Program-made: the position numbers and the translations under genes
The notes under the pieces: model-generated
What the model was told of the DNA's origin: nothing
What the model saw: the letters and a program-made list of their open reading frames with translations, nothing else
The model's database searches: none
From: CAZJRQ01 sp964548535
Lineage (GTDB): Bacteria; Bacillota; Clostridia; Oscillospirales; Ruminococcaceae
Assembly: GCA_964548535.1 (NCBI GenBank)
Contig: CAZJRQ010000001.1
Location: 163,795 to 227,794 of the forward strand
Direction of reading: 5' to 3'
Length of the DNA stretch: 64,000 nt
In this document: piece by piece, positions 25,733 to 32,266 of the stretch
Layout: every line of letters starts with the position of its first letter
Position numbering within the stretch: position 1 is the stretch's first letter

Positions 25733-27103
25733 TTATTCAGCAGAATCAAGAAGCTTTAACGCTTTCATCATTATAGCACATTCTAAACGTTTTTTCTGAA
25801 TTTCACACGAAAGCTTATGTGCATTATGAATATCGCCTGCATATATGAGATTGTTCGCATTACATCCACCGCTGCAATAAAATTTCGCCCAGCATTTCTT
25901 ACACTCAGGCTTTGAGTAAACATGTGTCGCAGCAAAAGAATTCTTTATATCCTCATTGAAAGTGCCATCATCCAAATTACCCATTTTGTAATCTTCAATT
26001 CCTACAAACTGATGACACGGATAAATATCACCATCTGGAGTAATTGCAACATACTCGTTACCACAGCCACAGCCACGAAGTCTTTTAATTGCACAAGGAC
26101 CTTGGTCAAGATCTAACATAAAGTGGAAGAAATTCACAAACTCACCTTTATCGTAAACCTTTTGAAGCTTTTCAGCAAGAATTTCATATTCCTTGAAAAT
26201 CTTAGTTAAGTCACCTTCTGTAATTGCATAAGGCTCGCTTGGATCAGCCATTACTGGCTCAACTGAAATTTGATCAAAGCCCTGCTCATACATATGAATT
26301 ACGTCATTTGAGAAATCAAGATTATATTTTGTATATGTACCTCTAACATAGTAGTCTTTATCACCGCGAATTTCTCTAAACTTCTTGAAATTCTCAGTAA
26401 TTTTATCGTAACATCCTGAACCGTCAACACGCTTTCTCATGCGGTCATTAACGTCCTTACGTCCATCGATTGACAATACTACATTAGACATTTCTTCATT
26501 TATAAAATCAAGCTTGTCCTCTGTAAGCATTATGCCATTAGTCGTAATTGTAAAACGGAACTTCTTGCAAAACTCCTCTTCCCTAGAACGGGCGTATTCA
26601 ACTATTTGCTTTACAACATCAAAATTCATCAAAGGCTCACCGCCGAAAAAGTCTAGCTCAAGAAACTTCCTATCGCCTGATTTTTCAAGCAGAAAATCAA
26701 TAGCTTTTTTACCTGTTTCAAAAGTCATAAGCTTTCTGCCTTCACCGAAATCACCAGTTGAAGCAAAACAATATTCACATCTTAAATTACAGTCATGAGC
26801 AATATGCAAGCACATTGCCTTTACTGGAGATGCTACAGCTGAAAGTGCAAATTTTTCATAATCATCTTCACTAAACAAAATCTTGTCATTATAAAGATCT
26901 AAAATTTCATCATAGCATTCCTTAATGTCAGCTACCGGATAAAGTGCAGAAAGCTTATCTACCACAAATCTAGGACATTCATCTTCAAAAGGAACATCGA
27001 TATTATCCAGCAAATCGTAAGTCAAATCATCAATAATATGCACTCCGCCACTATTAACATCCAACAATATATTAAAACCATTCAGTTTAAACTTATGTAT
27101 CAT
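25733..27103 (-). CDS. scfB: SCIFF peptide radical SAM maturase
   Basis: This 456-residue radical SAM enzyme (ATG at 27103; the longer frame begins with TTG) forms thioether bonds in the neighbouring six-Cys peptide. The radical SAM motif CNLRCEYC is near residue 105. An N-terminal peptide-recognition region precedes it (DVNSGGVHIIDDLTYDLLD). The C-terminal SPASM domain supplies the other cysteines: CAIKRLRGCGCG, GDIYPCHQF, PECKKCWAKFYCSGGCN. The family product is a ranthipeptide. It follows its precursor gene, separated by a terminator-like hairpin. Confidence 0.96.
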   Translation of the reverse strand: MIHKFKLNGFNILLDVNSGGVHIIDDLTYDLLDNIDVPFEDECPRFVVDKLSALYPVADIKECYDEILDLYNDKILFSEDDYEKFALSAVASPVKAMCLHIAHDCNLRCEYCFASTGDFGEGRKLMTFETGKKAIDFLLEKSGDRKFLELDFFGGEPLMNFDVVKQIVEYARSREEEFCKKFRFTITTNGIMLTEDKLDFINEEMSNVVLSIDGRKDVNDRMRKRVDGSGCYDKITENFKKFREIRGDKDYYVRGTYTKYNLDFSNDVIHMYEQGFDQISVEPVMADPSEPYAITEGDLTKIFKEYEILAEKLQKVYDKGEFVNFFHFMLDLDQGPCAIKRLRGCGCGNEYVAITPDGDIYPCHQFVGIEDYKMGNLDDGTFNEDIKNSFAATHVYSKPECKKCWAKFYCSGGCNANNLIYAGDIHNAHKLSCEIQKKRLECAIMMKALKLLDSAE

Positions 27104-27144
27104 AAAAATCAACCTTTCAGAAAAAACAAATATATATTATGCAA

Positions 27145-27183
27145 AAATTAAAAGGGACATAACTAAAATGTCCCTTTTAATTT
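27145..27183 (-). terminator. Terminator/attenuator between SCIFF precursor and maturase
   Basis: AAATTAAAAGGGACAT and its exact complement form a 16-bp stem with a seven-base loop, followed by a T-rich stretch on the minus strand. Partial read-through here would make much more precursor than maturase message. Confidence 0.85.
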
Positions 27184-27197
27184 AAATACAGGAAAAA

Positions 27198-27341
27198 TTA
27201 TGCGTCTTTCTCACACTTCTGATTAGCAACTGTGCAAGAAGTTTTGCAAGCAGACTGACATGATGCCTGACACTTACCGCAGCCACCCTTTTCAGCAGTT
27301 TTCTTTAGATTAGCCTTGTTAATTGTTTTGATATGCTTCAT
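27198..27341 (-). CDS. scfA: SCIFF ranthipeptide precursor (six cysteines in forty-five)
   Basis: This 47-residue peptide is encoded from the ATG at 27341, with GGAGGAA upstream. It begins MKHIKTINKANLKKTAEKGG and carries six cysteines at 21, 24, 28, 32, 36 and 43, within the conserved CQASCQSACKTSC pattern. It is the substrate of the radical SAM enzyme just downstream, which links Cys sulfurs to partner residues. Near-universal in Clostridia; the biological role of the mature product is not settled, though quorum or metabolic roles have been suggested for relatives. Confidence 0.97.
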   Translation of the reverse strand: MKHIKTINKANLKKTAEKGGCGKCQASCQSACKTSCTVANQKCEKDA

Positions 27342-27362
27342 AATAAATTCCTCCACTTTTTT

Positions 27363-27389
27363 ATTTAGATAAACTATGTTTACCTAAAC
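27363..27389 (-). promoter_or_regulatory. Hairpin in the SCIFF precursor leader
   Basis: On the minus strand GTTTAGGTAAAC and GTTTATCTAAAT pair fully as RNA (12 pairs with two G-U) around an ATA loop. It starts a few bases after the predicted transcription start and ends before the Shine-Dalgarno. Confidence 0.6.
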
Positions 27390-27401
27390 GATATTATTAA
27401 T

Positions 27402-27410
27402 ATTATACCA
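27402..27410 (-). promoter_or_regulatory. Extended -10 promoter of scfA
   Basis: The minus strand reads TGGTATAAT, an extended -10. No good -35 is found 16-18 bases upstream. It lies about 60 bases before the scfA ATG. Confidence 0.55.
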
Positions 27411-27470
27411 CACATTACAATTGCATTTATGAATATTAAATGTCTTAACTATAAATATTTGATTTTAATA

Positions 27471-27875
27471 CTAAAATCGACGATTTTTTGAATTTACTCC
27501 TACTATCCCACCAACTGCACTAAAAATCAAAGTCAATACAAATTTCGTTGTACCTGAAAATCCAGCCATTTTTTGTGCAAAGAAAGTACTTATTACGACG
27601 ATTACAAAAAACATAAATATTCCGCAGACAACCCCCATAAAGAGCCCGTTCCGTCTGCGTTTTTTTGCACTTATATACCCTCCAGTATACGCACCAACAC
27701 AAAGTGCAACTGAAGTCATAATAGAAATAATTGTATCAGTCGCATCGATTTTTGTTACTACATATGCAAATAGCAAAACAAGTATAAAAATTATTATAAA
27801 TCCAATCAAGGCTGACGAAACTGTATTTATCATTGTCGGAAATCGCAAATCGCTAGTTTTTCTTCTTCTTGGCAT
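27471..27875 (-). CDS. TIGR04086-type small membrane protein
   Basis: This 134-residue protein has four predicted membrane helices: about 18-42, 48-70 (VALCVGAYTGGYISAKK), 77-98 and 108-128 (LIFSAVGGIVGVN). The basic start MPRRRKTSDLR and the GAYTGGYISAKKRRRNGLFMG loop fit the TIGR04086 family. That family is strongly associated with SCIFF loci in Clostridia, as it is here, directly upstream of scfA. It has been considered as a possible part of that system, but no function is shown. It has a CAGGAGG ribosome binding site. Confidence 0.85.
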   Translation of the reverse strand: MPRRRKTSDLRFPTMINTVSSALIGFIIIFILVLLFAYVVTKIDATDTIISIMTSVALCVGAYTGGYISAKKRRRNGLFMGVVCGIFMFFVIVVISTFFAQKMAGFSGTTKFVLTLIFSAVGGIVGVNSKNRRF

Positions 27876-27943
27876 AAAAATTCCTCCTGTCTATTTACTA
27901 AATAATATTCAGAAATTTTATTTTTATGCTCATTATGAACAAA

Positions 27944-27971
27944 AAGCTCCGCCATTTCTGACAGAGCTTTG
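27944..27971 (-). terminator. Terminator after yajC
   Basis: On the minus strand AAAGCTC and GAGCTTT pair around a partly paired loop and are followed by TTTTG. It starts just after the yajC stop codon. Confidence 0.8.
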
Positions 27972-27979
27972 AATTCATA

Positions 27980-28300
27980 TTAATCGTCATGAACCGTTTC
28001 GTTTTTAGCAATTGCCCACTTCTTTACACGGATTTTTGAGCGGTCACTACCAGTTTCAATTACTACAGTATCATCTTTAATAGAAAAAATTATACCAACA
28101 ATTCCACCGTTTGTAACAACTTCATCTCCAACCTCAAGGTTTTCTCTCATCTGCGAATCTTTTTTATCCTGTTTCTTCTGCGGACGCATGATAAAGAAAT
28201 AGAAAACCACAATTACCAATACTAACGGTATAAGTGTAAGCCATGACCCAGTTGGTGTCTCAGCGGCATTTCCAGTCAATGCTATGATATTATACATCAT
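27980..28300 (-). CDS. yajC: Preprotein translocase subunit YajC
   Basis: This 106-residue protein is taken from the ATG at 28300; an ATG at 28309 is only one base after the GGAG site. One membrane segment (LTLIPLVLVIVVFYFFIM) is followed by the family signature RPQKKQDKKDSQM, then the soluble LEVGDEVVTNGGIVGII domain. YajC is an accessory of the Sec translocase. It is a single-gene unit with its own promoter, a leader that carries repeated element B, and a terminator. secD/secF are not adjacent. Confidence 0.95.
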   Translation of the reverse strand: MMYNIIALTGNAAETPTGSWLTLIPLVLVIVVFYFFIMRPQKKQDKKDSQMRENLEVGDEVVTNGGIVGIIFSIKDDTVVIETGSDRSKIRVKKWAIAKNETVHDD

Positions 28301-28396
28301 TATGCCCATGCTCCAAACTCACACAAAAAATAGTGAAATTCAGCATGGACTAGTCCCACCTTTCCTTTTAAATATAAGTTTATTTGAAACTTATTC
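28300..28396 (-). promoter_or_regulatory. Repeated leader element, copy B (yajC 5' leader)
   Basis: This is the counterpart of 18801-18898. It opens with a perfect 8-bp hairpin (ATAAGTTT, CAAAT loop, AAACTTAT). CCATGCT (28342-28348) pairs perfectly with AGCATGG (28306-28312), which overlaps the GGAG site and the first ATG. Copy A keeps this stem with a swapped A-U pair. The element lies wholly between the yajC promoter and the start codon, so it is transcribed as leader RNA. Confidence 0.72.
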
Positions 28397-28419
28397 CTCA
28401 AACTTATCTATATTATAGT

Positions 28420-28448
28420 ATTATAGCAGATTCTTAATCAAAGTTCAA
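28420..28448 (-). promoter_or_regulatory. Sigma-A promoter of yajC
   Basis: On the minus strand TTGAAC and TATAAT are separated by 17 bases. Transcription would start near 28413, giving a leader of about 113 bases that contains repeated element B. Confidence 0.75.
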
Positions 28449-28480
28449 GGGAATTCACAAATTATTTTCAAGTGAGAAAT

Positions 28481-29866
28481 TTATTTATTCTTGATATACT
28501 CATCAATTGCAGAGGCTGCTGTTTTTCCAGCACCCATTGCCAAAATTACAGTAGCCGCACCAGTTACAGCATCACCGCCAGCATAAACGCCAGTTTTTGT
28601 AGTTGCCATATCGTCTTCATTAACGATCAAGCAGCCCCATTTGTTAGCATCAAGACCTTCTGTTGTTGTTCTGATTAACGGATTTGGTGATGTTCCAATA
28701 GACATAACTACTGTATCAACATCAAGGATATAGTTTGAATCCTTAACCTCAACAGGTCTTCTTCTGCCGCTTTCATCAGGCTCACCTAGCTCCATCTTAA
28801 CACATTCCATACCAACGACACTGCTGTTTTCATCACCAACAACTTTAACAGGATTATTAAGTACAAGGAACTCAATGCCCTCTTCCATAGCGTGATGAAC
28901 TTCTTCACGTCTAGCAGGCATTTCATCAAGTGAACGTCTATAAACTATGTAAACATGCTCAGCGCCTAATCGCATAGCTGAACGTGCAGCATCCATAGCA
29001 ACGTTACCGCCACCAACTACAGCAACAGCTTTAGATTTTCTTATAGGAGTGTTATAATCATCAAGATAAGCCTTCATAAGATTAATTCTAGTTAGATATT
29101 CATTAGCTGAATATACACCAACAAGGTCTTCACCCTCAATACCCATAAATCTAGGAAGTCCAGCACCTGAGCCTATAAATACAGACTCAAAACCGCTTTC
29201 TAAAAGTTCATCAACTGAAAGAACCTTACCGATTACCATGTTTGTCATAACATTAACACCCATGTCTTTTAGGTTGTCAATCTCTTTTTGAACTATAGCC
29301 TTTGGAAGTCTAAATTCAGGAATACCATACATCAAAACTCCGCCAGCAGTATGAAAAGCCTCAAAAATAGTAACTTCATAACCAAGCTTAGCTAAGTCGC
29401 CAGCGCAAGTAAGTCCAGCAGGGCCAGCACCAACTATAGCAACCTTGTGGCCGTTTGACTCAGGTTTTTCCGCATTTGAAGGCTTGTCCATCATATAATC
29501 AGCGCAAAATCTTTCAAGACGTCCAATACCGACAGGCTCTCCCTTAATTCCTCTTACGCACTTACCTTCACACTGATTTTCTTGAGGACAAACACGTCCG
29601 CAAACAGCTGGAAGACCGTTGGTTGATTTGATAATCTTATAAGCTTCTTCAATGTCACCCTCAGCAACCTTTGAAACAAACTCAGGGATTTTAACACTAA
29701 CAGGACAGCCGTTTACACAAGGCTTTGTCTTACAGTTAAGACATCTAGTTGCCTCTTCAACAGCCTCTTCTTTTGTATAACCTAAAGATACTTCTTTAAA
29801 ATTTCTAGCTCTAACCTTTGGATCTTGTTCTCCAATAGGTGTTTTCTTTAAACTCATATTTGGCAT
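28481..29866 (-). CDS. nfnB: NADPH-dependent GltA-like flavoprotein, NfnB (large subunit)
   Basis: This 461-residue iron-sulfur flavoprotein has cysteines at 42, 45, 50, 54 and 89, 93, 99, 103 for two [4Fe-4S] sites, an FAD motif (IVGAGPAGLTCA), and an NADP motif (VVGGGNVAMDAARSA). On sequence alone it matches GltA/GltD-like small subunits of glutamate synthase. The adjacent NfnA-type gene, overlapping in TAATG, makes it the NfnB subunit of the electron-bifurcating NADH-dependent reduced ferredoxin:NADP oxidoreductase. A glutamate synthase large subunit is not present nearby. Confidence 0.9.
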   Translation of the reverse strand: MPNMSLKKTPIGEQDPKVRARNFKEVSLGYTKEEAVEEATRCLNCKTKPCVNGCPVSVKIPEFVSKVAEGDIEEAYKIIKSTNGLPAVCGRVCPQENQCEGKCVRGIKGEPVGIGRLERFCADYMMDKPSNAEKPESNGHKVAIVGAGPAGLTCAGDLAKLGYEVTIFEAFHTAGGVLMYGIPEFRLPKAIVQKEIDNLKDMGVNVMTNMVIGKVLSVDELLESGFESVFIGSGAGLPRFMGIEGEDLVGVYSANEYLTRINLMKAYLDDYNTPIRKSKAVAVVGGGNVAMDAARSAMRLGAEHVYIVYRRSLDEMPARREEVHHAMEEGIEFLVLNNPVKVVGDENSSVVGMECVKMELGEPDESGRRRPVEVKDSNYILDVDTVVMSIGTSPNPLIRTTTEGLDANKWGCLIVNEDDMATTKTGVYAGGDAVTGAATVILAMGAGKTAASAIDEYIKNK

Positions 29867-30699
29867 TATCTCTGACCTCCAGTCATTCTACAAATGTGTG
29901 CTTCTTCTTCAGTTCTATATGTCGCATTTCTCTTCATAAGCTCATCAAAATCAACCTTATGTCCGTCAAAATCTGGACCGTCAACGCAAGCATATTTGAT
30001 TTTTCCGTCAACCTTTACACGACATCCGCCACACATTCCAGTACCGTCAACCATGATTGGATTAAGTGATACTGTTGTTTTAATACCATAAGGTTCAGTA
30101 GTTTTACAAACAAATTTCATCATTATTACAGGTCCAATAGCAATAACTTCATCATACTTAACACCTGAATCAATAAGATTCTTAAGTGTTTCAGTTACAA
30201 GACCCTTTGTACCATAAGAGCCGTCGTCAGTACAAATATATAAATCAGATGAAACATCCTTCATCTCATCTTCTAAAATAACAATATCTTTATTTCTAAA
30301 TCCAGCAATCAAGTCAACATGAACTCCCATGTTGTGAAGTTTCTTTGCTTGAGGATATGCAATAGCACATCCTACTCCGCCACCGACTACAGCAACACGC
30401 TTAACGCCATCTTCATACTTAGTTGCTACTCCAAGAGGTCCAGCAACGTCCAAAATAAAGTCGCCCTCGTTTAGCTTAGCAAGTGCCTGAGTTGAACCGC
30501 CAATTGTTTGGAAAATAATAGTTATCGTTCCTTTTTCTCTATCATAATCAGCAATAGTTAAAGGAATACGCTCGCCCTTCTCATCAACTCTATAAATTAT
30601 AAACTGACCAGCTTCTGCTTTTGCAGCAATATATGGTGCATCGATTTCCATTAAAACTACTTGATCATTCAAGTGTCTTTTTTTGACTATTTTATACAC
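29866..30699 (-). CDS. nfnA: Ferredoxin-NADP reductase-like subunit NfnA
   Basis: This 277-residue protein starts at the GTG at 30699: GGGAGG lies seven bases upstream and the resulting VYKIVKKRHLND matches the family start. An FAD-binding barrel (RIPLTIADYD) is followed by the NAD domain (VAVVGGGVGCAIAYPQAKKL). A C-terminal [2Fe-2S] site has GTGMCGGCRVKVDGKIKYAC. With NfnB it moves electrons between NADH, ferredoxin and NADPH. The same fold occurs in PyrK and SudA, but the pairing with NfnB decides. Confidence 0.9.
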   Translation of the reverse strand: MYKIVKKRHLNDQVVLMEIDAPYIAAKAEAGQFIIYRVDEKGERIPLTIADYDREKGTITIIFQTIGGSTQALAKLNEGDFILDVAGPLGVATKYEDGVKRVAVVGGGVGCAIAYPQAKKLHNMGVHVDLIAGFRNKDIVILEDEMKDVSSDLYICTDDGSYGTKGLVTETLKNLIDSGVKYDEVIAIGPVIMMKFVCKTTEPYGIKTTVSLNPIMVDGTGMCGGCRVKVDGKIKYACVDGPDFDGHKVDFDELMKRNATYRTEEEAHICRMTGGQR

Positions 30700-30755
30700 A
30701 AAAAAACCTCCCAAAATATTAAACAGCACATAGTTATACCATGTTACCTTATAGT

Positions 30756-30784
30756 ATTATACAATACATTTAGTTTTTTTTCAA
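30756..30784 (-). promoter_or_regulatory. Sigma-A promoter of nfnAB
   Basis: On the minus strand TTGAAA and TATAAT are separated by 17 bases, about 57 bases before the nfnA GTG. The rest of the gap to 30883 is AT-rich with no other clear signal. Confidence 0.8.
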
Positions 30785-30883
30785 GTAAAAATATAAAAAT
30801 ATTATATTTTTAACAATATTTTTACGACAAATTGAACAAATTACCATATCTTAATTTATATATCTTATCACTAATTGCATATA

Positions 30884-32161
30884 TTATTTCAGAGCTTTTT
30901 CTATATGGTCTCTTTCTTCTGACATTCTTTTGGCATACTGGGTATTATCGCTAAAAATATTGATATAATTATACAAAGCTATCCCATGACAATTCAGTAA
31001 TTTTTCTGAAGATTTTATCTGATTTGCGATTACTCCAACGGTGTTATTAAAGTCATCATCTTCCATAATTTTGTATGGCGCTAAACCAATTACGAGTGAT
31101 ACTGAATCTGATGATACTACATCACTCCAATCGTTTATAGTTTGCTCAAAGGGTTTAGCTGAATTTTCATAACTGAAATAAACCTGTGGTACGATATAAT
31201 CAATATATCCTGCCTCACTGCACCACTTTTTCACATCGGCGTACATATAATTATAATTGTTCTCAATATTGCCCTGAGGAGATACTCCGAACAAAATATC
31301 ATTATTAATACTTTTAATCGCATCATGAATTTGCTTTACCATATTTGTACAGTTGCTCATTCTCCAATCTGAAAGAGTGAGACTTACTCCAGCCTCAACA
31401 TAACTTTCAGCGTCAAATGTCTTTTCTGTAGTGGGATAAAAATAATCATCTATGTGTATTCCGTCGACCTGATAGTTTTCTACAATTTCCTTTACACCAT
31501 TTGAAATCAAATCGCGAACTTCACTCGCTGCTGGGTTTAGCCAATAATGTTTATCACTATCAATTTTGACTAGATACTCAGGATACTTTTCTGAATCATT
31601 ATACCATTTTTTAATCTCAAAACTATCATCAATTTTATTGAAGTTTTCTTCTGTTTCACAGCGCAGAGGATTAATCCATGCATGAAAAGACAAACCGTTT
31701 CTATGAGCAATATTAATCATTATCTCCAATGGATCATAAGTGGGTTTTGCACCCATATCACCTGTAATATTCTTTGACCATGCGAAATAATCAGACTGAT
31801 AATATGCATCACCAAAACTACGAACGTGAACATAAATAGTGTTGCAACCTAAATTCTTAATATTTTGGCAGGCACTTTCAAAATTATTTGAAAAACTCTG
31901 CTCTGATTTATCAGCAAACATTGGTGCTAAATCAATGTAGGAAAGCCATATTGCTTTTTGCTCGTCAAAATTAAGCGGTATATATTCACTCACTTTGTTA
32001 TCAGCGCGCTTTATTTCAGCAGGCTTGTCCAAATTTGAATTGTCACTACTTGCGGTTACAGGTGGTGGCGAAACGTTTTTTATTTCAACAGTTTCCTCAC
32101 TTTTGTATAAACAAGATGTAAGCATAAGCACAGCCAAAAAAACTAAAATTAACTTCTTCAT
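30884..32161 (-). CDS. GHL10/DUF187-type glycoside hydrolase-like lipoprotein
   Basis: From the ATG at 32161, with GGAGG upstream, this is a 425-residue lipoprotein: signal MKKLILVFLAVLM and lipobox LTSC. The mature part has a (beta/alpha)8-like domain of the GHL10/YngK (DUF187) family: AIWLSYIDLAPMF, NTIYVHVRSFGDAYYQSD, LSFHAWINPLRC, YQVDGIHIDDYFYPT and FGVSPQGNIEN. The paired Asp residues in HIDDYF are probable active-site residues. These are likely cell-wall or polysaccharide-directed hydrolases; the substrate is unknown. It follows the gat terminator, so it probably has its own weak promoter. Confidence 0.9.
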   Translation of the reverse strand: MKKLILVFLAVLMLTSCLYKSEETVEIKNVSPPPVTASSDNSNLDKPAEIKRADNKVSEYIPLNFDEQKAIWLSYIDLAPMFADKSEQSFSNNFESACQNIKNLGCNTIYVHVRSFGDAYYQSDYFAWSKNITGDMGAKPTYDPLEIMINIAHRNGLSFHAWINPLRCETEENFNKIDDSFEIKKWYNDSEKYPEYLVKIDSDKHYWLNPAASEVRDLISNGVKEIVENYQVDGIHIDDYFYPTTEKTFDAESYVEAGVSLTLSDWRMSNCTNMVKQIHDAIKSINNDILFGVSPQGNIENNYNYMYADVKKWCSEAGYIDYIVPQVYFSYENSAKPFEQTINDWSDVVSSDSVSLVIGLAPYKIMEDDDFNNTVGVIANQIKSSEKLLNCHGIALYNYINIFSDNTQYAKRMSEERDHIEKALK

Positions 32162-32224
32162 TATAGTCCTCCAATCACTTTTACTAATAAGTATATTTTG
32201 ATTATTGGACATTTATGAAAGAAA

Positions 32225-32256
32225 AAATCGCCCTAACGAAAAAATTAGGACGATTT
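32225..32256 (-). terminator. Terminator of the gat operon
   Basis: On the minus strand AAATCGTCCTAA and TTAGGGCGATTT pair over 12 positions (one G-U) with an eight-base loop, then a T run. It starts 11 bases after the fusion gene stop codon. Confidence 0.88.
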
Positions 32257-32266
32257 ATATTATTTT

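Noticed and set aside
27198..27341. SCIFF precursor as a ferredoxin-like or metallothionein gene
   Set aside because: The length, Cys spacing and adjacent radical SAM/SPASM maturase fit SCIFF precisely.
28481..29866. Glutamate synthase small subunit
   Set aside because: No large subunit nearby; the overlapping NfnA-type gene makes NfnB the better call.
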